This document shows, one piece after another, positions 48,102 to 59,167 of a stretch of 64,000 bases of DNA. The translations under genes and the position numbers were made by a program. Numbering within the stretch: the stretch's first letter is position 1; every line of letters begins with the position of its first letter. The notes under the pieces are model-generated. The model did no database searches. It saw only the letters and a list, made by a program, of their open reading frames with translations, and was not told the origin of the DNA. The stretch covers positions 19,646,805 through 19,710,804 of the forward strand of contig CM034236.1 of assembly GCA_019916065.1 (NCBI GenBank), given 5' to 3'. The stretch comes from Vitellaria paradoxa. Lineage: Eukaryota > Streptophyta > Magnoliopsida > Ericales > Sapotaceae.

Positions 48102-49559
48102 TAATAAACAAAAATAAATAAAGATGTATAAATGAAGTTCCCAAACACAACTTATTACTTAATTTCACAAGAAATGTAGACCCAAAAAAAAAAATTAATA
48201 ATAATAATAAAATAGACTCGATAAGCCGTCCTAGCAACCAGCAAAAGGGTGTTATTTAACTTGAAATATCTTATATGATTTTCTAGCATTGACCGTCTTC
48301 TCAGATTATATTTTGACTACATCTCAACAATGGAATCTAATATTATTGTCACATGTGACCAAACTATTTTCTATTTAATATTGATAGCAATCAACAGAGA
48401 AATTTAATTATGACAAATATTTCAAAATAAGAAAAATGAGCATAAATTTAAATGTTGAGAATAGTTACCAATTATTAACTATTTTAAAAAATAAATTTGA
48501 TTTTTTTTATTCCTCTAAACTTTAATTAATACATCTTTAGGCTCGAATTTGTTTTATTTTCTTTTAGTTTTGTAACCATTAAGAACTTGACACTTAAGCT
48601 TGTCGTCAGCTGCTTAGAGTTTTTTTTCTTTTTTTTTTTTTTGGGACTTTCACCGTTGCCGTACATAAAGTATAGTGATAAAAAATTCATAGCAAGAGAC
48701 ATTATAACTGGCAAAAGTTTCAGATCCTTAATTACTACCAAAAAAAAAAAAAAAGTCTTGAAATAACAATTTTGATAAAATTAAGGAGGCTAAAATAAAA
48801 TTTATCCTACTTTAAAGTACTATAATATAGAATCAAAAAAATAACCAGCCATGCCTCTAGCTATAAAATATAATAAAACTAACAATTGCTTGTGTTTGAA
48901 GGCACAGAATATAATTTGACATATAAATAATTCAAATTGAAATTTATAAAACAAACTTATATAAAAAATGTAAAAATAACCTTTAAAAATAAAAATCATT
49001 AATCAAAAGAGATTAAAGTATAAAATTTTATTATTTATTACAAACATAATCACTTTTTTTAAAATATTAATTTAAAATCGTTTGTATAAAAATATTAAAA
49101 AAATATAGGAAGAGTGAGCGAAAAAAGAAAAATAATTCTGTCCATTTAACAAATTCAACAGCTGAAAATATATTAAATTCAAAATTTTAAACTTTTTTTT
49201 TATATAAATGACACATGGTGTAAAGTCATGTATTTAAAATATAATAAATGTATGTATAATTTTACAAAATATGACATATATATTTAAAGGATGTATGAAT
49301 TTCAAACATATACATATATATAATATATGTATGTATTTTAAATTCAAATGATATGTTTTATTATACAGATATATAATAGGTGATGACACGGTGAACTTTT
49401 AATATTGACTAGAAAAAATATTAAATCAAAAGATATGTTTTATTATATAAATATATAATAAGTGATGATATGATAAATTTAGTAATAATTGGGATAAATA
49501 TCAAATCACAGTGAATATTTTGTTACTTAGATAAACAATAAAAGTCTAAAAGAGCTATG
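48102..49559. other. AT-rich part of unit B
   Basis: Homologous to 34050-35699. No gene seen. A deletion of about 120 bp relative to A lies near 48340. Confidence 0.5.
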
Positions 49560-50126
49560 CCTCGTAGTTCGACCTATCTATCATACACGATCCTATTGAA
49601 CCTCATGGTGAGCAGCAAGTTCGCATTTCTGAGCCTCGCAAAACTGGTGTGAATCCTAATGTTGATGTTGCTATACGAGTTCCGGAAAATGATTTGGAAA
49701 CTTCTAAAGTTAAGATTGATGTGGGAAATCAGCGGATGGTGGTTTTGGGTTTGGAAAAAAAGGATGGAGAAAGAGGTTTTGGATGCCATGACAGATCATG
49801 TTATTGTATGTCGTAAGGATTATAATCAGGAAGCTCCGACTAATTCAGAGAATCTGGTGAAGGAGATTAATATTGCGGAGGTTTCATCTTCTTCTCAATC
49901 TGATTCTTAGTTTGTAATTAGTCCATTTGCTTCTTGTCATGAAGATGGGGATTTGGTGTTGAAAAAAGATCTTAAAGTGGCTAAGTTGTAGAAGCAAAGG
50001 TAGGTTAATTCCTTGGGTCAATTTGATGAAAAAGGAACAAGATGTCTCATAAAAAATAGAAGCGAAAGAAACATAAAGAGGAGGGAGCAAACCCAGTTTC
50101 CTTAAACTCAAATTAATGTCTGTGAA
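49560..50126 (+). pseudogene. Unrecognised coding fragment in unit B, frameshifted
   Basis: Homologue of 35700-36263. Here an extra base near 49775 (AGAAAGAGG against AGAAGAGG) and stops (for example TAG at 49908) break the frame. The sequence runs on into GATTTTGATGGTTTTTATGG, which A lacks. Confidence 0.5.
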
Positions 50127-51579
50127 GATTTTGATGGTTTTTATGGCATAGGGTTGAGAAAAATATCTTGAATGGAATGATGAACTCTTTAAAAATTTTT
50201 CTGATGTACAGCCGAAGCACCTTGTTCTCAACGATTTAGCATTCCAAAGCTATTCTCAACTATCTCTTTAGATAGATGTGTGTGGTCACCTATTTTTCAG
50301 ATCACATGTCTTATTAATATATAAAAGATATTTATATAGAAAGAGATGCAGAGTTTGTATTAGAGAAAATCTCTAACTCTAGAGATTATCTCTTATCCAC
50401 TCTTACATATATCTTATCTATATATATTATCCTGATATATATTTAGAAGATATGGTATCTTGAGAAAATCTTCCAACCATATCATCCTATCTAAATATAT
50501 GTTAATTATCTATAATTTATTTTATAAATAAATTATAAATAATTAGCCAACTGGACCTAGCCCATCAAGTTAAAATTGAGCTAGCTTGGGGACTGAAGGC
50601 TCATGGATTCCTAGCTCCAACTTAAAAGATATTTGGGTCTTGTCGTCTCATGACAACCCATTATCTTTTAAATTAACCCAGAGTTATTTCACTAAAAGGT
50701 CTGAGCTGCACTCTAGCAGTCCATATTGAAATTCATTTAGTTAAAACAACTTTTAATAAAATGAATTTTGGTCTTAGACCAATAATATCTATTTAATTAA
50801 CCCTCTATTATAAGCTCGTAATTAAGTTAAGCTAAATGTCGAGCCCCTTAATTACATATTTACCCTAAGTCTTTATTTATTTTAATTTTGATCATTCTCA
50901 ATATTTTCATATTTGTAAACAATTTACAAATAAATATTGTTATTCAATAAGTAATTTATTGAATAAATTGCGGTCACAGATTTAATGATAAAAAAGATAA
51001 ATAGCTTAGGTGAGCATATCAAAATGGATTCCATCTTGTAAGTATACGTTCCCATGATTCATGAAATTAAATCTCCAAGTTATCGAGATTTTGACCATTT
51101 TAAAATCTCACTCCGTGATAACTCAAATAAATTTAATTAATAAATGTGAGTCCATTACAAACTCAGGATTAAGGTTTATTAAGTTTATTAAAGTTTAAGT
51201 AAATTATGATTAATGACATTTATTAACTAAATCATAATTTACAATTGTCATTTCAATAAGTATATCACATATACATATTAACTTTCCTACTCAAAGTCAC
51301 CACTTTAGTGATCAAGATAAATCACCTAATTAAGAAGTAGAAAAGTTACAGTTTTAACATAATGAAATGCTCGTTTCATTAATAACTGTGAATTTACTTT
51401 TATTTATAAAACTTTTGGTTTAAATTTTTCTATATTAGTATCTTATACCCAATACTTAAATCACATGTTTTATAAATAAGGGACATTAATGTATACTTAA
51501 ATAAATAAATATTTTATTATATCTAGAAAAAAAATTAAAATAAAATATCATTACATAAAACATGCTTTCAAGGGCACTA
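50127..51579. other. 1.45 kb segment between the coding fragment and the CACTA chunk of unit C
   Basis: Unit A joins GAAGATTTT directly to TTGACTGCAG; in B this segment intervenes. ATTTT borders it on both sides (50122-50126 and 51575-51579), a possible 5-bp duplication. The inner part (from about 50277, TGTGTGGTCACC) has the look of a Copia-type LTR, but no start/end pair is clear. No gene seen. Confidence 0.35.
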
Positions 51580-52742
51580 ATTTTGACTGCAGTTCAATAT
51601 TGTGGTTTCTTTGGGTTAGTCTTAGCCATGTGTTCATTGGCATGGAGATATTTGGTAATGCTAACTTTATCTGTTTTTGCCTTTTGTTCAAGTGTTTCTG
51701 TGGTTGTTTGTTGGGCGTTTTTGGTGGTGTGCTTTGCTTTATTGCAGCAGCTTTTTGTGCTGATACTCCAGATCTTCCGTACGGAGATGGATGTGCAAGA
51801 GGTGTCACTTCGGATCGAGATGATAGCCGAGATGGAGAGGTGCTTATATTAGAGTCAAAGCCAGCCTCATCCTCCTCAAGTTAGAAATATTAATTTTCAT
51901 ATTTATACCTAATTAAAATTTTATAACTTTATTTATTTATATTTTGTTCTCATGTTCTCATTTGCTTATTGTTTCATTGTAGGATCCAGACGACGGCAAT
52001 TGGCCCTCCTGGACTGGACTAGGGTGATTTTGTATTGTTTTGTTTTTTGTATTTTGTAAATTAATTGTTTATTTTCTTTTTCCTTTTGTGTATATTTGTA
52101 TATAACTTATTTTTTTATTAAATTTTGTACTATTTTTGTATATATAAATGAACATTTTTGTTTTATTTTATTTAAAAAATTTTCTATTACATGTGCAATT
52201 TAAATTATAAGTAAATTAAATTAATTTAGAAATAAATATTTTCAAATAAATAATATAAATAATAAATGAATTTAAAAATTAATAAAAAAGTAATTAAAAT
52301 AATTAAAACATTAATAATTTTTTTTTAAAAATTAGAAAGTTTATTGGGATTGCCATATGTAGTTACTAATGAAATATCTAAAAAATATTTAAAAATAAAT
52401 AAAAAATTAATACACTTTTGCGACCGTTAGAGGCGGTCACTAGTAAAGCCTAAACGGTTGCCAATGTCTTCCCGTCACATGGTGGGGACTTGGCATTAAG
52501 TTCACAAGAAATAATTAGCGATCGCTTGGTCTTTAAGCGATCGTGAAAGGTATCTACTTAAATTCAGTAGCAGTCGCCAATGCGGTTGCTAATACAAACA
52601 CAGCGGTCGCTAATAGATTTTAATGACGATACAATTGCGACTCTTCAGCGGCATTCGCCAATATGTTTTAGCAACCGCTACCTGCCTTTTTAGCGTTAGC
52701 AATCGCTAGTCGCGATTGCTAAAACCCTCTTTTCTAGTATTG
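51580..52742 (+). mobile_element. Hydrophobic fragment plus CACTA 3' part at the start of unit C
   Basis: 51580-51764 repeats the fragment at 36264; 51765-52742 is the CACTA 3' part without the solo LTR, so it shows the empty site. It ends CTAGTATTG followed by TTG (52743-52745). Confidence 0.85.
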
Positions 52743-53419
52743 TTGTGATCAAACTTAAAGAAGTAAATAGTTAGGAGTATAACACTTTATTTTGAATAGT
52801 AGATTTGATGGGATCTGATTTATTTGATGAAAATTTTCACTATTCTTATGTTTGAGATCAAAATAAACTTTTATATATTGGATTTAATTTCATTTCATAA
52901 CTTTAATTTTGGAATTTATATATCGTTTGAAATTCAATTCAAAACAATAGGATTTAATAAAAATTTATTTTTTTAAATTATCCAGGTAGACAAATTTACT
53001 CTCATACATCATATTTGTTATATTTTCTTTTTTTACTAGTATGGTCAAATTTGATATTTTTCTTAAATTAATTCAATTTAATTCTTAAATTTAAATAAGT
53101 ATTTTAAATATAAAATTTTATTTATCAAATTAAATAAAATAATTTTTTTCTTTAAAATCAAATTAATTTTAACATAGAAATGTTTTTAAACGGGGTGTAA
53201 AAGTTTTTATTTTTTTAATTTAGTACTTCAACCAGTTCTAATTTAGCCACTTTATGATTTTTATTTATTTATTATTATTATTATTATTTTTTTGAACAGG
53301 GCGGCAAAACAAAGGTACGTGTGGACAGATACTATGGGGAAATTAAACGATACAAATTCCTAGAATAGGTCCAAAGCGAATTAGAGCATTGATCATGATC
53401 TAGAGTGACGGACAATCAA

Positions 53420-54349
53420 AAGTTTCGCAAGTAGAATGGGTTAGATAATTGTACTACTGTCAACCTCCTAAGCTGTGTGGTTTAGAAAGTCAAAATCAGA
53501 GACAATATGGGGTTCGTTTGGTATGCAATAATTTATTAAAAATTTCTAAAAATCTCTATAAATCTCTGTTAACTTTATATCACATCAATTTTTTTTTCTC
53601 ACTGCACGTATTACGAACTCTCCCCAAATCACAATTTATCTTATTTTTTTTTACTCCAAACAAACCCATGATAGGTGGACCATGACCCATAAATATTTTA
53701 GGTAAGTAAAAGAAAGTCAAAATCAGAGACAATTTGCCAGGTTGACCATGACTCATTAATATTTTAGGTTAGTAAAAAAACTTGTGGATTGGACCCAGTC
53801 CATTTTCCTTGTGCCTGAAGTTCATAAAAGTTAACAATAATAATAAAAAAGCTAGTTAATTATATTTTGTTATAAATAGTAATGTGTTTGATTGACTAAA
53901 ATTAATTAAAATTTACTAACTTTTATCAATTTTTTATACTTTCTTCTCATTAATTTTAACATATATCACTTTTACATCAAATTTTTATATTTTTATTATA
54001 CTTTTTTACTAAACTTTTATCAATCAAATATCTCATAGTGATCAACAATCAAAAGTTTCATAAGTAAAATAGGTTAGATAATTGTAATACTGTCAACCTC
54101 ATAAAGCTGTGTGGTTTAGAAAGTCAAAATCGGAGACAATTTGCTAGGTTGACCATGAACCATAAATGTTTTAGGTGAGAAAAAGAAAGCCAAAATCAGA
54201 GACAATTTGCTTGGTTGACCATAACTCAATAATATTCTAGGTTAGTAGAAACGTGTTGATTGGACCCAGTCCATTTTCCTTGTGCCTGAAGTTCATAAAA
54301 GTTAATAGTAATAAAAAAAAGCTAGTTAATTATATTTTGTTATAAATAG
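53420..54349 (+). promoter_or_regulatory. Duplicated promoter of peptide gene C, with a MITE inside
   Basis: Two promoter copies as in B; the intact TATAAATAG is at 54341-54349. The upstream copy is split by a 159-bp MITE (53509-53667). W-box cores AGTCAA and TTGACC recur in both copies (for example near 53490, 53714, 53742, 54121, 54150 and 54217). Confidence 0.6.
53509..53667. mobile_element. 159-bp MITE in the promoter of gene C
   Basis: Starts GGGGTTCGTTTGGTATG and ends ACTCCAAACAAACCC, an inverted pair of about 13 bases. Units A and B lack it. The flanking duplication is unclear (AT on both sides). End style matches Harbinger-type MITEs such as that at 24240. Confidence 0.75.
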
Positions 54350-54387
54350 CAACCTCTAACAATGTGTTTCCTCAAGTTAAAATTAAA

Positions 54388-56760
54388 ATGGCGAAGTTTG
54401 CTGCGGTTCTGAATGTTCTCTTGATTGTTATCTTTCTCTTCACTTTTGAGGTGGCTGCAAGGGAATTTGTTCACACTTGGAGCCCTCTTCCCCCTTGTAA
54501 GTTCTGATTTGATCATGATTCATTTTAAAGCTGATTGATATATATATATATGTGTGTGTGTAACTATTTAACTATATTTTTGTAGAGGGATAAAAAAATA
54601 TATGGTGCAAGAATGTAGGTTAACGAACTTATATAGCATTTCTGACACTGGGGATGGAGGGTGTGTCATGGGTCATTAATTTTTTGTTTTCATTTGTTTT
54701 GTTTTTAGTATATTTTTCTTTTTATTGTTTGACAAAAGAAAATTAATAATTAAATAAACAGGAAAGAGTAGAGAAAGAGAGGGAGAGAGAAGAAGAAGAA
54801 CAAGGAGGAGGAATTCGGAAGCTAGTATATGCATGTAATTTTATAGATTTATATATAATGTATATTTTGGTTTCAAAGAATATATAATATATATTTATGA
54901 AGCAGTTTATAAATTGTCATGTTGAGTGCGCAAAGTTCATTTTCACAGCACTTGTAATATTTTGTTAAAACCAGACTAATTTCATAAGGTGAGGGAACCA
55001 AGGTATTTTATTTATATGGGGTAAGATATTAGTGATCGAATTGCATATATATGTGAAGGAGTAATTAGTGTAATATATTAGATTTGTTTTTGTTGAAAAA
55101 ATAAAAATAAAAATAAAAATCAAAATAATTTAGAATTTTTTTTCTCTTTTAAATTTCATTTTGAGTAAAGCCTAACTTGGAAGTGCCTTATCAAACAGTT
55201 TGGGGATTTACGTGCTCTTTTGAATTCTATTTTGAATAAAGTTTGTCTTGTTGGCCTGTTTAGATCGGGGCGTATGGAATTATTTGGGGCTTGGGGCCTA
55301 AAGTGAAAAGAATAATATAGGCCTAAAAATTTGGGTTCTGTATATAGATACTCTTAAGTATTATTTTTATAAATTAAGACAAGTACAAGAAATATTTCAT
55401 AAAATGAGTATTAAAATTAAAAAAAATAAAATTAAAATAATTAAATATATCTATATAAACTAAGATAAGTTCTATAAATATTTAAGATTAAAATGCGCCA
55501 AGTTAAGAAAAAATAAAATTAAAATAATTAAATATATCTATATATATATATATATTTTAAATTTGAGATCTGATTATGAGGTATTATTTTTATAAATTAA
55601 GATGAGTTTCAAAAAAATATTTAAAATTAAGATGAGGCTTGAAGTTAAGAAAATGATAAAATTAAAATAACTAAATATATATATGTATGTATTAAATTTT
55701 GGGGCTTTCTTATTGGATGAGTTATTATTTTTATAAATTAAGATAAATTCCAAAACTATTAAGATGAATGTTGAAGATGAAGAGAGGATAAATTTAAAAT
55801 AATCAAATATATATATATTTTTTTTTAAATTTGAAGCTTTCCTATTAGACGGGGCTTTAAGCCATTGTCTAAGTTATCAAATGCTTGAATCGGCCCTAGC
55901 CGTGATGCCACTGTCACCTTTTACAACCTTTATATATATCTATATATATATAAGTTTTAGTAATGGATAATTTCATTTTTATTTCTTATAGTTAAGATGG
56001 AAATCACTTGTACATTTGAATTTTAAAAACTTGCACTTATATAATTTCTTTTGAAATTTAAAAACTTACATTTATATCTCTTATATTTCGTACTAAAGTG
56101 AAGTTGTAAATGACGTCAAATTTTTAAGTAAAAAGATAAAAAATACTCATTAAAAACTAAATAGAATTAGAGAGTATACATGCACATATAAAAAAGTATA
56201 TTCTATTTCTCATGATTCATTCAAACGAACATTTACTCCTCAATAACCCATCTTTGAATAAAAGTGTGGGTAATATAAAATAAAGAGGATATAAACATAA
56301 TTTTTAAATTTACTTAGAGTTAAAACCATTGTGTTTAACAAATTGTTAACATTTTCATTTCAATCAAAAATATAAGAATTGTAAATGTATCTTTTTAAAG
56401 TTTAAAGAGTATAAGCGATTTTTATCTTATGTACAAAGGATGAAAAGATAACTTAGTAACTTATATATGTCCAAATTCAAGGAGAGGGAAAAATACACCC
56501 AATCAGATAACTAATTTAAAGACAATACAGAATCGAAGGCAGTACCTATTATTAAAGTTGGTTCTAGCCTAGTGAATTCTTTTTATTTTATCAATATCAT
56601 TGTTAGTCTTTTAGTTATTATTCTTGGATATCACCAACCTCTTACGTGAAATAATTAACATTGTTTTGTTTTGGTTTTCTTCTTTTCATCTTCAGACAAG
56701 AATAGTAGGCTGCTGATCCGCCCTCCTTCTAAAGATAACCCATGGCCTCACAATCCCTGA
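54388..56760 (+). CDS. Small secreted peptide precursor, copy C (two exons)
   Basis: Exons 54388-54496 and 56696-56760 with a 2199-bp GT-AG phase-1 intron; predicted 57 aa. Signal peptide identical to copy B. Then REFVHTWSPLPPYKNS and the tail RLLIRPPSKDNPWPHNP. Against copy B the second exon has five base substitutions, all replacements, and loses one codon (AAC) without breaking frame. DNPW is shared with copy A, WPHNP with copy B. Promoter spacing is unchanged. Function unknown; the layout (signal peptide, short variable middle, conserved C-terminus) is that of plant peptide-hormone or phytocytokine precursors. Confidence 0.7.
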
Positions 56761-57614
56761 TATCCATATCGTCAAAACTTGTGAATGTCGGAATCCCTAT
56801 CAGAGCCCTTTGTTTTGTTTGCCATTTCATGTTGTGCCACTAAGCTCGGAAATGGTTATAAATTCCCCAAACAAGTGATTTTCATTTTGTATTTAAAAAG
56901 AGAGAGAGAGAGAGAGAGAGAGTTGTTTTAGGTGCATTGTATTTTGAGAAGTATAATATATATATATATATATATATTTTGAATAAGTTCTAATGAAATT
57001 ATTCTAAGATAATTTCGTGTGTTCCATAGCTAGGGTGTTTGTTCTTTCTACTATCTTTATCTTTTACACATTGTTTGGAACGATGGATTTAATTTCATTT
57101 TGTGAGAATTTTTTTTAATTTTTATGTTAAATGTTAAAATAAAATTTTATGAGTTTGATTTGATTTGATTTCATAATTTAAATATTTTTAAATTTATGTA
57201 TCATTTGAAATTTTAATCCAAAAATAATAGAATTTAATGAAAATTCATTTTTCTCTTAAACCATCTAAGTAAATCTACTCTCTTATATCATGTTTACTAT
57301 ATTTTCTATTTCTTGTTGATATGGTTATGTTTGATATTTCTTTTAAATGAATTCAATTTAATTCTTAAATTTAAACACATGTTTAGATTTCATTTATCAA
57401 TTAAATCAAATTAATTCTAAAATAAAAATATTTTCCAAACAGGGTGTTAAGAATATTATTAGTCTCTCTAACTGTAGAGTTTGGATAGAATTTGGTGTTT
57501 ATACAACTTCAAAATGAATTTTATTATATAAATGTTGAATCTATTATACACAACACCTCACGTCACTTTGTCCAGAAAATACGCGCCCGCCCATAATCAC
57601 CTGTACGTCATGTA
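56761..57614 (+). other. 3' flank of gene C
   Basis: 3' untranslated-like conserved sequence, (GA)n at 56899-56922 and (TA)n at 56955-56979. No gene. Confidence 0.45.
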
Positions 57615-58154
57615 GGCACCATTTGGAGTGTTATAAAACTCAAAAAAATTATATAAAATTCTAATAATCTTTATAATTTACTAAAATTTTCTATTATATT
57701 TTTATTTTTTTCCACCTTCACTAACTTCAAAAAATTTCAATATTTCATTAAGAAAATGAAAAATTCGTAACGAAATTAATTGAGTGTGAAACTTTTTTTT
57801 TTTTACAGTCATATTATTCGCGTCGAAAGTTTTCAAACGATTATCATTGTCGCTTATTTATCTTTATTTTTTAAATCCATTAGAATGAATTTTGGTAAAC
57901 TGTTCTAACGGTTAATCGGTATAAAATCTGTTAGAATGGATTTGAAAGACCGTTCTAACGGTATTGTTTTGTTCAGAGAGAGCAAAAGTGTTTTTTGAAT
58001 CCGTTAGAATGGATTTAGGAAACCGTTTTAACAGTTTTGGTATTGTTCATCTCTAAAAAATGCAATTTAAAAAAAACACTAAACGTCCTCAATAACCCAA
58101 AATCACGTTTTTTTCTTCTTTTTTTTTTATTTTTTATCACTCTAAATGCTACAG
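57615..58154. mobile_element. 540-bp MITE-like insert, copy in unit C
   Basis: Same insert and same site as 47562-48101, with matching ends (GGCACCATTTGGAGTG ... CACTCTAAATGCTACAG). Confidence 0.7.
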
Positions 58155-58240
58155 TAATAAACAAAAATAAATAAAGATGTATTAATGAAGTTCCCAAACA
58201 CAACTTATTACTTAATTTCACAAGAAATGTAGACCCCCAA

Positions 58241-58271
<31 letters not shown>

Positions 58272-59167
58272 TAGACTCAACAAGCCTTCGTAGCAACCAG
58301 CGAAAGGGTGTTATTTAACTTGAAATATCTTATATGATTTTCTAGCATTGACTGTCTTCTCAGGTTATATTTTGACTCCATCTCAACAATGGAATCCAAT
58401 GTTTGAAAATAAAAAATAATAAAATAAATCTATTTTTTAAATAAAAATATTTCAAATTATTCTCCTCGCACACTATCTTTTCTTTTTAATTTAATTTTTA
58501 TAGCTCACAACAACATTTTGAAAATTTTATATAATCTAAATAAGTAAAATAGATATCTCATGTTATCTCACATATGACCAACATATGACCAAACTATTTT
58601 CTATTTAACATTGATAGCAATCAACAGAGGAATTTAATTATGACAAATATTTCAAAATAAGAAAAATGAGCATAAATTTAAATGTTGAGAGTAGTTTTTT
58701 TTTTGATAATTAATGTTGAGAGTAGTTACCAATAAATAACCAAATATTGGGTGATGTAAATGTACTTACACTATTTTAAAAAATAAATTTGATTTTTATT
58801 CCTCTAAACTTTACTTAATACACCTTTAGGCTAGGATTTGTTTTATTTTCTTTTAGTTTTGTAACCATTAAGAACTTGACACTTAAACTTTTCATTAGCT
58901 GGTTAAAGTTTTTTTTTTTTTTTTTGGCACTTTCACCCTTACTGTACATAAATTATAGTGATAAAAAAGTCATAGCAAGAGACATTATAACTGACAAAAG
59001 GTTCAAATCCTTAATTATTACAAAAAAAAAAAAAAAGGTCTTGAAATAACAATTCTGATAAAATTAAGGAGGCTAAAATAAAATTTATCCTAATTTAAAG
59101 TACTATAATATACAATCAAAACAATAACCGGCTATGCCTCTTGCTATAAAATATAATAAAACTAGCA
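58155..59167. other. AT-rich end of unit C
   Basis: Homologous to 34050-35020. Holds an (AAT)n run at 58240-58269 and a small local duplication around TGTTGAGAGTAGTT (58682 and 58722). No gene seen. Confidence 0.5.

Larger units (their letters stand above)
41230..51579 (+). repeat. Tandem unit B, gene-bearing part
   Basis: Aligned to unit C from 52743 and to unit A from about 29673. It has a doubled promoter, the peptide gene, a private segment at 45345-47135, a 540-bp MITE shared with C, the coding-like fragment (49560-50126), and a further private segment (50127-51579). Confidence 0.85.
52743..59167 (+). repeat. Tandem unit C, truncated at its right side
   Basis: Aligns with unit B from 41230. 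It lacks the B-private 45345-47135 segment and breaks off at CTAGCA (59167), where A and B go on for about another 1.2 kb to the coding fragment. Confidence 0.85.
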
